64,000 nt of DNA from Clostridia bacterium (GTDB taxonomy: Bacteria > Bacillota > Clostridia > Oscillospirales > CAG-272): contig JAFUJB010000014.1 in the NCBI GenBank assembly GCA_017473865.1, positions 121,662 through 185,661 on the forward strand, read 5' to 3'. Of this stretch, positions 19,147 through 28,073 are shown piece after piece. The notes under the pieces are model-generated. The model made no database searches. It was not told the origin of the DNA and saw only the letters and a program-made list of their open reading frames with translations. The stretch's first letter is position 1; the number at the start of each line of letters is the position of its first letter. A program made the position numbers and the translations under genes.

Positions 19147-22100
19147 TTAGTCTTCGTCCGAATCATCGGCATAGTCGTCATCCTCAGAGTAGAAATCGCC
19201 GTCATCTTCTGTTTCTTCTTCGGTGAAAGAATCCATAACGTCGTCCGTTACAACACTTTCGCCTACTTCTTCAGCAGTTACGTAAGTTCCTGCTTCACCT
19301 TCGTCTTCACCGATCTTCGCAAGCTCGATCTCGTTACCTTCTTTATCAAGAACGCATACGTCAAGAGCGAGAGCCTGAAGTTCTTTTACAAGAACTTTGA
19401 ACGATTCGGGAATACCGGGACGAGGAATATTCTGTCCCTTAACAATTGCTTCGTAAGTCTTTACACGTCCCGTTACGTCGTCCGACTTAACGGTAAGAAT
19501 TTCCTGAAGCGTATAAGCCGCGCCGTAAGCTTCGAGTGCCCAAACTTCCATTTCACCGAAACGCTGACCGCCGAACTGAGCTTTACCGCCCAAAGGCTGC
19601 TGCGTAACGAGAGCGTAAGGACCTGTCGAACGTGCGTGGATCTTATCGTCAACGAGGTGGTGGAGCTTGAGGTAGTACATTACACCGACTGTAACGGGGT
19701 TATCAAACGCTTCACCCGTTCTGCCGTCGTAAAGGATAGACTTACCGTCTACTACCTTGAGCTTGCCTGCTTCGAGAAGTTCCTTGAGGTAGTCTTCATC
19801 AGCCACTTCCTCATCGGAAAGTCTTCTTATATCTTTATTGCCGCTTTCGTTGATTACTTCTTCAAACAAGGGCTTGCCCTTTACGTTTTCAGTAGGCAAT
19901 ACGTCGCGGTAAAGACCTGCCATTGTGAGACATTCTGTAATGTCTTTTTCGGTTGCACCGTCAAATACGGGAGTCATAACCTTCCAGCCCATCTTTCTTG
20001 CAGCCATACCGAGATGTACTTCAAGAACCTGACCGATATTCATTCGGGAAGGAACGCCCAGAGGGTTAAGAACGATGTCCAGAGGAGTACCGTCGGGCAA
20101 GAAAGGCATATCTTCGGGAGGAAGAATACGTGAAACGACACCCTTGTTACCGTGACGTCCCGCCATTTTGTCGCCGACAGAGATTTTTCTCTTCTGTGCA
20201 ACATATACTTTTACGACCTTATTTACGCCGGGAGCGAGGTCGTCGGAATTATCTCTTGAGAATACCTTTACGTCAACTACAACGCCCGATTCGCCGTGAG
20301 GCAGTCTGAGAGACGTATCTCTGACTTCTCTTGCCTTTTCTCCGAAAATCGCGCGCAAAAGTCTTTCTTCTGCAGTAAGGTCTGTTTCGCCCTTAGGTGT
20401 AACCTTACCTACGAGGATATCGCCCGCTTTTACTTCGGTACCCTTTCTTACGATACCTTCGGGTGTGAGGTCTTTAAGACCGTCAGCGCCTACGTTAGGA
20501 ATTTCGCAAGTAATTTCTTCCGGACCGAGCTTTGTATCACGGGATTCGTGTGAATATTCTTCGATATGGATAGACGTATATACGTCATCTCTTACGAGGC
20601 GCTCGTTAAGAAGTACAGCGTCTTCGTAGTTATAACCTTCCCAGGTCATAAAGCCGATAAGCGCGTTCTTACCGAGAGCAATTTCACCCTTATCTGTTGC
20701 GGGACCGTCAGCGATAACCTGTCCCTTTTCTATATATTCACCGCATTTTACGATCGGTATCTGGTTAATGCACGTACCCTGGTTGGATCTCTTGAACTTG
20801 ATGAGCTGATATGCATCTTTTCTGCCGCTTGACGTGCGGATTACGATTTCATCAGCGCATACTCTTTCAACAAGACCGCCTTCTTTTGCAACTACAACAA
20901 CACCCGAGTCAACAGCCGCTTTATATTCCATACCCGTACCGACGATAGGAGAGTCGGTTACGAACAACGGAACTGCCTGCTTCTGCATGTTCGAACCCAT
21001 AAGAGCACGAGAGTTGTCATCATTTTCAAGGAAGGGGATCATTGCCGTAGCAACGGACACAACCATCTTAGGTGATACGTCCATGAAATCGCCCTGAGAA
21101 GCGTCGATTTCAATGATATCTGCCTGATGTCTTGCAGTTACTCTCTTATTTACGAACTTGTTGTCTGCTGTAAGAGGTTCGTTCGCCTGAACAACGGTAT
21201 AGTTGTCTTCAACGTCAGCCGTCATGTATACGACTTCATCAAGAACTACGCCGGTTTCTTTGTCTATTTTTCTGTAAGGAGCTTCAATGAAGCCATAGTC
21301 GTTAATCTTTGCATAGGTAGAAAGGTAGGAGATAAGACCGATGTTAGGACCTTCGGGAGTTTCGATAGGACACATTCTGCCATAGTGAGTGTAGTGTACG
21401 TCACGAACTTCGAAGGACGCGCGGTCTCTTGAAAGACCGCCGGGACCGAGCGCTGACAAACGACGCTTGTGAGTAAGCTCAGCCAAGGGGTTGTTCTGGT
21501 CCATAAACTGTGACAAGGGCGATGAGCCGAAGAACTCGCGGATCGCAGTAACAACAGGTCTTATGTTAATGAGATTTTCAGGACTGATAGTATCACTGTC
21601 CTGAATGGTCATTCTTTCCTTAACGATCTTGTCCATACGGGAGAAACCGATTCTGAGCTGGTTCTGGAGGAGTTCGCCTACGCAGCGGAGACGACGGTTA
21701 CCCAAATGGTCGATATCGTCAACAGTGCCGATATCGTGAGCAAGTCCGATAAGGTAGTTGATGGAAGCAAAAATATCTTCCTTTGTAATATGCTTGGGGC
21801 AAAGCTCAGCAATTCTGTTCTTTGCTTCTTCGATAATTCTTTCTTTATCGTTTTCGCAGCTTTCGGCAATTTCAAGCAATACGGAAAGTCTTGCCTTTTC
21901 GCTTACGCCTGCATCCTTAAGGTCGTACCCGAGCACTGTTTCGGGATATACCATACCGTTGGAAATAACCTTGAGCGTGTTCTTTCCTTCATCTATATAT
22001 ATGAGTGCTTCGTTTACTCCCGCTTTTTCAATGGCATCTGCCATTTCACGTGTTACAAGCGTTCCTTCTTCATAGAGGATTTCACCTGTAATAGAGCTTA

Positions 22101-23007
22101 CGACATTTGCCGCAAGTGTCTGATTGACAAGTCTCTTGGCAATGCCCATTTTCTTGTCAAACTTATATCTACCAACGTTTGCAAGGTCATAACGCTTGGG
22201 ATCGAAGAAAAGATTGTTGATGAGTATCTGCGCACTCTCAACCAACGGAGGTTCACCGGGACGAAGCTTCTTGTAGATTTCTTTGAGAGCTTCATCGCCG
22301 ACGGTCGTACCGTTCTTCTGAGCTTCAGCGTTCATACCGTCTTTTTCAAGAGTCTGAACAATCTTGGGATCTTCACCGAAGAATTCTTTGATCTGAGAAT
22401 CGCTTTCGATACCGAGAGCACGTATAAGAATAGTTACGGGAATCTTACGGTTCTTGTCTATACGAACGTAGAACACGTCGTTTGTGTCGGTTTCATATTC
22501 GAGCCATGCGCCGCGGTAAGGAATTACCGTAGCTGTATAAAGCTTCTTACCCGTCTTGTCAATAGTGCTGTCGTAGTACATACCGGGAGAACGTACGATC
22601 TGAGATACGATAACTCTCTCAGCACCGTTGATAACGAACGTACCGTTGTCTGTCATAAGCGGGAAATCGCCCATAAATACGTTCTTGTCAACAACTTCGC
22701 CCGTTTCCTTATTATACATACGTACGGTAACTCTCAACGGAACGGCGTAGTTTACGTCTCTTACCTTGCACTCTTCAACAGGATACTTGGGGGTGGGATC
22801 AACTGTATAATCCACGAACTCAATATAGATATTGCCCGAATAGTCAACGATAGGAGATACGTCGCGCAATACTTCCTTGAGTCCTTCTTCAAGGAACCAC
22901 TGATATGACTTTTTCTGTACTTCGATCAAGTTCGGCATTTCGAGAGCTTCATCGATTTTCGAAAAACTCATTCTCACATTTGTTCCAAGCTTATGGGGCT
23001 TGACCAT
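19147..23007 (-). CDS. rpoB: RNA polymerase beta subunit
   Basis: 1286 residues. The rifampicin region reads [18 protein letters not shown] followed by [13 protein letters not shown], so the residues equal to Asp516, His526 and Ser531 of E. coli are wild type and rifampicin sensitivity is expected. The C-terminus is strongly acidic (Asp/Glu repeats). The start has GGAGTGA upstream. rplJ and rplL, which often precede rpoB, are absent; a promoter and a leader of about 270 nt take their place. Confidence 0.98.
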   Translation of the reverse strand: MVKPHKLGTNVRMSFSKIDEALEMPNLIEVQKKSYQWFLEEGLKEVLRDVSPIVDYSGNIYIEFVDYTVDPTPKYPVEECKVRDVNYAVPLRVTVRMYNKETGEVVDKNVFMGDFPLMTDNGTFVINGAERVIVSQIVRSPGMYYDSTIDKTGKKLYTATVIPYRGAWLEYETDTNDVFYVRIDKNRKIPVTILIRALGIESDSQIKEFFGEDPKIVQTLEKDGMNAEAQKNGTTVGDEALKEIYKKLRPGEPPLVESAQILINNLFFDPKRYDLANVGRYKFDKKMGIAKRLVNQTLAANVVSSITGEILYEEGTLVTREMADAIEKAGVNEALIYIDEGKNTLKVISNGMVYPETVLGYDLKDAGVSEKARLSVLLEIAESCENDKERIIEEAKNRIAELCPKHITKEDIFASINYLIGLAHDIGTVDDIDHLGNRRLRCVGELLQNQLRIGFSRMDKIVKERMTIQDSDTISPENLINIRPVVTAIREFFGSSPLSQFMDQNNPLAELTHKRRLSALGPGGLSRDRASFEVRDVHYTHYGRMCPIETPEGPNIGLISYLSTYAKINDYGFIEAPYRKIDKETGVVLDEVVYMTADVEDNYTVVQANEPLTADNKFVNKRVTARHQADIIEIDASQGDFMDVSPKMVVSVATAMIPFLENDDNSRALMGSNMQKQAVPLFVTDSPIVGTGMEYKAAVDSGVVVVAKEGGLVERVCADEIVIRTSSGRKDAYQLIKFKRSNQGTCINQIPIVKCGEYIEKGQVIADGPATDKGEIALGKNALIGFMTWEGYNYEDAVLLNERLVRDDVYTSIHIEEYSHESRDTKLGPEEITCEIPNVGADGLKDLTPEGIVRKGTEVKAGDILVGKVTPKGETDLTAEERLLRAIFGEKAREVRDTSLRLPHGESGVVVDVKVFSRDNSDDLAPGVNKVVKVYVAQKRKISVGDKMAGRHGNKGVVSRILPPEDMPFLPDGTPLDIVLNPLGVPSRMNIGQVLEVHLGMAARKMGWKVMTPVFDGATEKDITECLTMAGLYRDVLPTENVKGKPLFEEVINESGNKDIRRLSDEEVADEDYLKELLEAGKLKVVDGKSILYDGRTGEAFDNPVTVGVMYYLKLHHLVDDKIHARSTGPYALVTQQPLGGKAQFGGQRFGEMEVWALEAYGAAYTLQEILTVKSDDVTGRVKTYEAIVKGQNIPRPGIPESFKVLVKELQALALDVCVLDKEGNEIELAKIGEDEGEAGTYVTAEEVGESVVTDDVMDSFTEEETEDDGDFYSEDDDYADDSDED

Positions 23008-23277
23008 GCAAAAATCACTCCATTCAAATTAATAGGCATACCAAAAAACCTCCCTGACCGAAGCGTTTTTTCTTTCTGCTACCCCTACGGCATGCTGGTT
23101 ACAGCCGAATTATAAGCTGTCAGAAAGATCAAAACCCAACCTTCACGGAAACTTAGTGGTATGACCCAAAACATTCATTATTACAGACGCGGTTTCTTTC
23201 AAAAAAGAAGCCTGTCATCCTTGTATTTTGCGTATTGCCTTTTTTGTGTAAACACCAAAAAGCGCATTTTACGCTAG
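23008..23277 (-). other. Long untranslated leader of rpoBC
   Basis: About 270 nt between the rpoB promoter and its start codon. No ORF with a ribosome-binding site was seen. Short hairpins are present, for example TTCTTT/AAAGAA near 23195-23210 and ACAGC/GCTGT near 23109-23128, but no known leader RNA class was recognised with confidence. A leader of this length can host autoregulation or attenuation. Confidence 0.5.
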
Positions 23278-23283
23278 TATAAG

Positions 23284-23312
23284 ATTTTATCATCATTTAC
23301 AATAATTGTCAA
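23284..23312 (-). promoter_or_regulatory. Sigma-A promoter of rpoBC
   Basis: Minus-strand TTGACA (23307-23312), 17-bp spacer, TAAAAT (23284-23289). Confidence 0.9.
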
Positions 23313-23378
23313 CACAAATTTCTCCCCGCAGCCAAAAATTAACAAAAAATTAATATTTTAAAAAAATTAAAAAAAGTA

Positions 23379-23407
23379 TTGATTTTTGCATAACTTTGTG
23401 GTAGTAT
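23379..23407 (+). promoter_or_regulatory. Sigma-A promoter of rpsT
   Basis: TTGATT (23379-23384), 17-bp spacer, TAGTAT (23402-23407). It diverges from the rpoB promoter with an A-rich stretch between them. Confidence 0.8.
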
Positions 23408-23450
23408 AGGAAAATGATGAATGTACAAGTTTTTCAGGGAGGTGAAATGT

Positions 23451-23717
23451 ATGCCTAACATTAAGTCCGCAAAGAAGCGCGTTAAAACTATCGAGGCTAA
23501 AACCTTACAGAATAAGATGCTCAAAACTGCTCTCAAGACTTCTATGAAGAAATATGAAGCAGCAATCGAAGCAGGCGAAAAGGAAGTTGCAGCAGAAACA
23601 TACAAGGCTACTGTTAAAAAACTCGACAAGGCAGTTGCTCAGGGTCTTCTCCATAAGAATGCCGCTGCTCGTAAAAAGAGCCAGTTTACCCGTAAGCTCA
23701 ACTCTTTGAACGCGTAA
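23451..23717 (+). CDS. rpsT: 30S ribosomal protein S20
   Basis: 88 residues beginning MPNIKSAKKRVKTIEAK, the typical basic helical S20. GGGAGG eight bases upstream fixes the ATG at 23451; an in-frame codon ten residues earlier overlaps the ribosome-binding site. S20 binds the 16S rRNA 5' domain early in 30S assembly. The gene is monocistronic with its own promoter and terminator. Confidence 0.97.
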   Translation: MPNIKSAKKRVKTIEAKTLQNKMLKTALKTSMKKYEAAIEAGEKEVAAETYKATVKKLDKAVAQGLLHKNAAARKKSQFTRKLNSLNA

Positions 23718-23731
23718 GTTTTGAAATGATT

Positions 23732-23761
23732 ATGCGAACCGATATTTCGGTTCGCATTTTT
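23732..23761 (+). terminator. rpsT terminator
   Basis: Stem ATGCGAACC/GGTTCGCAT followed by TTTTT, 15 bases after the stop codon. Confidence 0.9.
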
Positions 23762-23773
23762 ATTGCAAGCAAT

Positions 23774-23808
23774 ATGGCTACACACGGGCGGTTCCCATGT
23801 GTAGCCAT
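23774..23808. repeat. Long hairpin, ACACACGGGC family, copy C
   Basis: ATGGCTACACACGGGC arm with a partly diverged partner arm (one mismatch, GGGC/TCCC near the loop). Third copy of the family at 572 and 8933. Between it and 23900 lies a further imperfect hairpin with GAGCGAGCG arms (about 23863-23885). Confidence 0.75.
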
Positions 23809-23901
23809 TATTTTTTACAACAAATCATCGGGGAAACTTCTGCAAAAAAACGAATACAACAAAGAGCGAGCGTATCCCGCTCACTCACTCTCTTATTGCA
23901 T

Positions 23902-23941
23902 ACAAAAAGGCTGTATATGAGTTTAACTCACACACAGCCTT
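23902..23941 (-). terminator. Terminator of the Wzz-like gene
   Basis: AAGGCTGTGTGTGAGT stem with a TTA loop on the minus strand, two G-T pairs, then TTTTTG. It starts five bases after the stop codon. Confidence 0.85.
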
Positions 23942-23945
23942 AATT

Positions 23946-24674
23946 TTACATTATAAACTTCGGTTTCTTTTTCGGCTTATGATTCTTCATTTTCTGGTGC
24001 GACGTTACGTGAGGAACTACACCAAGAACGGTAAGATCAAACTTTTCTTTCAGCATTTCTTCACTGCTAACAGTGTTATCAAAGAACACAAGCAGGAATA
24101 TCACAAGGCATATACCCAAAAATGCAACAAGAAAACCAACGATAATATTTTTCGTTACATTGGGAGACACGGGCGATCTTTCCACCTTTGCCTCACCGAG
24201 ATTTCGTATCTGAACGTTTGCGACATTGTCAACGATGATATCGGAAGCTCTCGCCGCCAATGCATTGCACAACAGCGCTGACAGTTCGGGTTCCCCCGTT
24301 TTTGCAGTCACCTTCAACCACTGCGATTCACCGATTCGGTCGAAAGAAAAGGCACTTTTGATCTGCGCTATGCTGTATTCCTTTCCCGTTTCCCGCTTAA
24401 CGGTGTCGACGATCGATTCTGCCATAACGTCATCTTCAAGCACAACGACACAGTTTTCGATAAGCTTCAACGCAGTTTCAATATCGTTCGCGGTAATATT
24501 TTCACCGCCCCCCGAGTAAAAAACGCCGATTTTTACGGACGATGCGTATACGGGTGTTGCGAAAAACTCTGAATATATATACGCCGCCGCCATACCGATT
24601 ATCGAGCAGAGCATAACTATTATCCAGTTTTTCATTAGTTTTGATACATAAAGCTTTAAATCAATATAATCCAT
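23946..24674 (-). CDS. Wzz/YveK-type chain-length regulator, orphan
   Basis: 242 residues with the co-polymerase layout: an N-terminal transmembrane helix (about 17-36), an extracytoplasmic domain, a Pro-rich segment (RSPVSPNV) and a second transmembrane helix (about 178-202), then a short cytoplasmic tail with many Lys. The family sets polysaccharide chain length or acts as the membrane adaptor of a BY-type tyrosine kinase. No kinase, polymerase or glycosyltransferase lies nearby, so its partner must be elsewhere or lost. GGAAGG precedes the ATG. Confidence 0.85.
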   Translation of the reverse strand: MDYIDLKLYVSKLMKNWIIVMLCSIIGMAAAYIYSEFFATPVYASSVKIGVFYSGGGENITANDIETALKLIENCVVVLEDDVMAESIVDTVKRETGKEYSIAQIKSAFSFDRIGESQWLKVTAKTGEPELSALLCNALAARASDIIVDNVANVQIRNLGEAKVERSPVSPNVTKNIIVGFLVAFLGICLVIFLLVFFDNTVSSEEMLKEKFDLTVLGVVPHVTSHQKMKNHKPKKKPKFIM

Positions 24675-24722
24675 AGTAACCTTCCAATCAGTTTACTTGT
24701 TATACATGACTATGCTTTTCTA

Positions 24723-24751
24723 ATTATATCACACCGCAACAAAAAAATCAA
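24723..24751 (-). promoter_or_regulatory. Promoter of the Wzz-like gene
   Basis: Minus-strand TTGATT (24746-24751), 17-bp spacer, TATAAT (24723-24728). Confidence 0.85.
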
Positions 24752-24845
24752 TACCTTTTCTTTTTTCAAATTATTTACAATATCCCCTAACGCCCGATTG
24801 TACTCTTTTATACATATAAAAAGATATTTATTTCCTCGAAATTCC

Positions 24846-24874
24846 TTGACATCGTTTCAAAGGTAGTGTATCAT
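24846..24874 (+). promoter_or_regulatory. Promoter of the deacetylase/NagB-like operon
   Basis: TTGACA (24846-24851), 17-bp spacer, TATCAT (24869-24874), followed by a leader of about 70 nt with no obvious structure. Confidence 0.82.
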
Positions 24875-24947
24875 AAAAGAAGATGATTTATATGTCGGCA
24901 CAACGTTTCTGCCGCATAAATTTTAATAAAACACGGAGTGTACTCAA

Positions 24948-25652
24948 ATGAAAGTATTAGCAATCGGTTGCCATCCCGATGACCTTGAAATCGGATGTGC
25001 CGGAACTCTCGCAAAGTATAAAAAACTCGGCCACGAAGTAACTGCCGTTCACGTTTGTAACGGTAACCTCGGCCATGTAATCATCGAACCCGATGAACTC
25101 AGAAAGATTCGTATTGAAGAAGCAAGAAAGGCAGGTTCTCTCGCGGGTATCCCCGTAAGAACGCTTGACATCGGCGACCTTCTCGTTTACGGCGACAAAA
25201 AAGAGCACAGAGACAAAATGACAGCTCTCATCGCCGAAGAACAGCCCGACGTTATTATTACACACTGCCCCAACGACTATATGCCCGACCACAACGCTGT
25301 AAGCCAGCTCGTATTCGACGCTTCGTTTGCCGCAAGCGTTCCCCACTACCCTGCAACAGGCGGTAAGGCTGCAAAGGTCGTTCCGATCTATTATATGGAT
25401 ACAGTAGGCGGCGTTGGCACAAGCCCCACAGAATACGTCGACATTTCCGAATTTATCGACCTTAAGCTCAAAATGCTTAACTGCCACGAAAGCCAGATCA
25501 AGTGGATGCTTGAACACGACCACATCGACTTTACCGAATTCGTAAAGACTTGTGCCGCTTTCCGCGGTCTCCAGTGCGGCGTTGCTTACGCTGAAGGCTT
25601 CACAAAGTGCACCTTCTGGCCTAAAGTAGTTCCCGGCACCCTTCTTCCCTAA
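24948..25652 (+). CDS. PIG-L/LmbE-family deacetylase
   Basis: 234 residues. The N-terminal zinc motif HPDD (GCHPDDLEIGCAG, residues 8-20) and the later PNDYMPDHNAV segment mark the PIG-L/LmbE fold, which removes N-acetyl groups from GlcNAc-containing substrates such as GlcNAc-PI, bacillithiol precursors or chitobiose. It is followed after 46 bp by a NagB-like gene, so a two-step amino-sugar conversion is likely. Codon use is rich in C-ending codons, suggesting strong expression. Exact substrate unknown. Confidence 0.88.
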   Translation: MKVLAIGCHPDDLEIGCAGTLAKYKKLGHEVTAVHVCNGNLGHVIIEPDELRKIRIEEARKAGSLAGIPVRTLDIGDLLVYGDKKEHRDKMTALIAEEQPDVIITHCPNDYMPDHNAVSQLVFDASFAASVPHYPATGGKAAKVVPIYYMDTVGGVGTSPTEYVDISEFIDLKLKMLNCHESQIKWMLEHDHIDFTEFVKTCAAFRGLQCGVAYAEGFTKCTFWPKVVPGTLLP

Positions 25653-25698
25653 GTAATCAAATTTAATTTTTATATAACTTTTAGGAGGTTCATTTAAT

Positions 25699-26649
25699 AT
25701 GGATTTTATGTCAACCGTTAAAGGTTCATTACTCGAAGGCTTTTACCCTGCCGGCTGGGATTTCGACAAGATCAATGCTTGTATGGATTTCGCTCCCGAA
25801 GCAGCAACAGAGCCCCAGCCCTTCTGGCACAAGGATTTTACACCCGTAAAGTGCGATAACATCTACGCTTTCGACACACTTATGGGCCACGAAATCGCTC
25901 TCAAAATTAAAGAAGCTAAAGAAGCAGGCGAGAAAATTGCTTTCATTCTCCCCGTAGGTCCTATGGGTATGTATAAGTGGGCTGTTTACTTCCTCAAAGA
26001 ATGGAAGATTAAGTGCGACCACGTTTATACGTTCAATATGGACGAATGGGCAGACAGCGAAGGCAACACACTTCCTTCAACAAATAAGGCAGCTTTCCAG
26101 TGCGCTATGGAAGACGCTTTCTTTAATCCTCTGGGCGAATACACTATTCCTGCTAACCAGAGAAACTTCGCAACAAAGGATAACCTTCCTACATATCCCG
26201 AAAAGATCGCAGCTCTTAAGGCTGAAGGCGCAAAGCTTATCCTCGTATTCGGTATCGGCAGAATGTGCCACATCGCTTTCTGGGAACCCCAGTTTGCTGC
26301 TGAATTTGCTTCCGACGAAGAATGGAAGAAGCAGTGCTACCGCATCGGCGCAAAGCTTCACCCCCTCACGATCGAACAGAATGCTATCACAAGCTTTAAG
26401 TCTCGTACTCCCCTTGTTCCTTGCCGTGCAAACACAATCGGCCCCGGCCTCTTCTTGCAGGCAGACTACATAATCGGCGGATGCGACGGCGTATTCAACC
26501 GTGGTATGCAGTGGCAGGGTATGAGCTTCTGGATGACTCTCCGTCACGGTCCTACAAGATGGATCCCCTCGAGCTATATGCCTACAATGCCCGGCAGATT
26601 GTTCTTCCTTGAAGACCTCGCAGGTCCTCTCACAGCTGAATGTAACTAA
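25699..26649 (+). CDS. Divergent glucosamine-6-phosphate isomerase/deaminase-like protein
   Basis: 316 residues with NagB-family landmarks: FNMDEWAD (about 112-119, equal to FNMDEY with Asp72 of E. coli NagB) and [13 protein letters not shown] (about 185-197, equal to GVGNDGHIAFNEP). His143 and Glu148 equivalents are kept, but the Asp141 position is Met. The phosphate loop TGGTP is replaced by PVGPMG. Standard GlcN-6-P deamination is therefore doubtful; a related open-chain amino-sugar or sugar isomerase reaction is more likely. AGGAGG lies upstream. Probably cotranscribed with the PIG-L deacetylase. Confidence 0.8.
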   Translation: MDFMSTVKGSLLEGFYPAGWDFDKINACMDFAPEAATEPQPFWHKDFTPVKCDNIYAFDTLMGHEIALKIKEAKEAGEKIAFILPVGPMGMYKWAVYFLKEWKIKCDHVYTFNMDEWADSEGNTLPSTNKAAFQCAMEDAFFNPLGEYTIPANQRNFATKDNLPTYPEKIAALKAEGAKLILVFGIGRMCHIAFWEPQFAAEFASDEEWKKQCYRIGAKLHPLTIEQNAITSFKSRTPLVPCRANTIGPGLFLQADYIIGGCDGVFNRGMQWQGMSFWMTLRHGPTRWIPSSYMPTMPGRLFFLEDLAGPLTAECN

Positions 26650-26667
26650 GTTTATATTTGTTGTTAT

Positions 26668-26701
26668 AAAAAAAGCCCTCGCGGATGCGAGGGCTTTTTT
26701 C
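26668..26701 (+). terminator. Terminator of the deacetylase/NagB-like operon
   Basis: AAAAAAGCCCTCGC and its complement form a strong stem with a GGAT loop, followed by six T. Confidence 0.93.
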
Positions 26702-26714
26702 GATGACACAAACA

Positions 26715-26768
26715 TTCAGGGTTTCACCCTGAAACCCACTTAAGAACTTTTTAAAAAAAGTTCTTAAG
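26715..26768. repeat. Bipartite CAGGG/CCCTG hairpin repeat, copy 1
   Basis: Hairpin 1 is TTCAGGG-N5-CCCTGAA (26715-26733), followed by ACC and a second AT-rich hairpin with TTAAGAACTTTTT arms (26739-26768). The same arrangement, with a different second hairpin, occurs at 30602 and 54406. Confidence 0.75.
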
Positions 26769-26831
26769 AATCTCAAAAATTTTACATACCGGCTTTTGCA
26801 TACCAATGTTGCAAATCTTTTGCTTATGTGT

Positions 26832-27863
26832 TCAATCAAAATCGTATCGTTTTTTTACTTTTGAAAATCTTATCGCTTTTTCGGGATCGCTCAGGTATCT
26901 TTCGAGTGCCTTACCCGTACCGATAGCAACGCAGGATATGGCATTTTCAGCCACCCTTGTCTTTATACCGGTTACGTTTGCGGTAAGGTGGTCAAGCCCA
27001 TAGAGCATACTGCCTCCGCCCGTCATAACAATTCCGTTTTTAGTAATATCCTTAAGCATTTCGGGCGGTACTTTTTCTACAACCGAGCAAACCGCTTCGA
27101 TAATCGCCGTTATAGGTTCTTCAAGCGCGCCCACCATTTCTGAAGAAGTCAGCTTTACGGCTTTGGGCAGTCCTTCAAGAAGACTCCTTCCCTTAACATC
27201 TATCGTTATGGGTTCTTCTCTCTGCCATACAGTACCAATCTCAATTTTTACTTTTTCAGCAGTCCTCTCGCCGATAAGCAGGTTATGCTTTCGCCTTACG
27301 TAGCGGATAATAGCCTCGTCAAACTTATCTCCGCCAACTCTGACAGACTCAGAAAACGCGATCTGACCGTACGATATAACCGCTACGTCGGTCGTTCCTC
27401 CGCCAACGTCAATAACCATCTGAGCATCAGGACTCATAATATCGAGTCCCGCACCGATTGCCGCCGCCAACGGTTCTTCAATCAAATATGTATATCTTGC
27501 GCCCACCTGCGTTGCCGCATCGCGTACCGCTCTTTCTTCAACGTCGGTAATACCGCTCGGAACGCATACCGCTACTATCGGCTTGAATATCTGGCTGATA
27601 GGCGTTGCTTTTTTTATAAACTGCTGCAGCATTTTCAGAGTAACTTCATATTTACTGATTACTCCCTCGCTCATAGGTCTGATTACGGAAATTCCCGACG
27701 GTGTCTTGCCAAGCATCATAAGCGCTTCTTTGCCGATCTCAATTATTTCGCCCGTTTCATCATTTACCGCAACGGCAGAAGGCTCTTCAAGAACGATTCC
27801 CTTACCCTTAACGTATATAAGTACAGACGACGTACCAAGATCAATGCCTATATATCTTGCCAA
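26832..27863 (-). CDS. MreB/Mbl-type actin homologue, canonical active site
   Basis: 343 residues. Actin-fold motifs are GIDLGTSSV (phosphate 1), VIDVGGGTTDVAVIS (phosphate 2) and VMTGGGSMLYGLD (adenosine). The catalytic region reads YLIEEPLAAAIG, with Glu129 and Glu130 both present. MreB filaments guide lateral wall synthesis at the membrane. This copy stands alone with its own promoter, not beside mreC or mreD; another MreB lies at 48646. It could be Mbl or MreBH, which motif reading cannot decide. Confidence 0.93.
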   Translation of the reverse strand: MARYIGIDLGTSSVLIYVKGKGIVLEEPSAVAVNDETGEIIEIGKEALMMLGKTPSGISVIRPMSEGVISKYEVTLKMLQQFIKKATPISQIFKPIVAVCVPSGITDVEERAVRDAATQVGARYTYLIEEPLAAAIGAGLDIMSPDAQMVIDVGGGTTDVAVISYGQIAFSESVRVGGDKFDEAIIRYVRRKHNLLIGERTAEKVKIEIGTVWQREEPITIDVKGRSLLEGLPKAVKLTSSEMVGALEEPITAIIEAVCSVVEKVPPEMLKDITKNGIVMTGGGSMLYGLDHLTANVTGIKTRVAENAISCVAIGTGKALERYLSDPEKAIRFSKVKKRYDFD

Positions 27864-27905
27864 ACAAAACTCCCCCTTTCCTTTCCATAACTAAATTCAA
27901 ACTAT

Positions 27906-27934
27906 ATTATACAACATATTATCCCTTTTTGCAA
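27906..27934 (-). promoter_or_regulatory. Promoter of the stand-alone mreB/mbl gene
   Basis: Minus-strand TTGCAA (27929-27934), 17-bp spacer, TATAAT (27906-27911). Confidence 0.85.
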
Positions 27935-27979
27935 CAGTTATTTATTTAAAATCTCCCATACATTTTTTGTAAATTACAC

Positions 27980-28008
27980 TTGCAAACAAAAAGTCCCTGT
28001 GTTATAAT
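27980..28008 (+). promoter_or_regulatory. Promoter of argS-yebC
   Basis: TTGCAA (27980-27985), 17-bp spacer, TATAAT (28003-28008), divergent from the mreB/mbl promoter with which it shares the same TTGCAA -35 form. Confidence 0.87.
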
Positions 28009-28073
28009 AAATAAGTTAAAATGGGTGAGTTATGCAAAGACTTGCCGGAATGCCACAAAGAAAGGATTATGAT

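Noticed and set aside
19147-23007. Rifampicin-resistance change in rpoB
   Set aside because: The Asp, His and Ser positions of the resistance cluster read as wild type.
23726-23920. Short plus-strand frame after rpsT
   Set aside because: It overlaps the rpsT terminator and two hairpins and is explained by repeat sequence.
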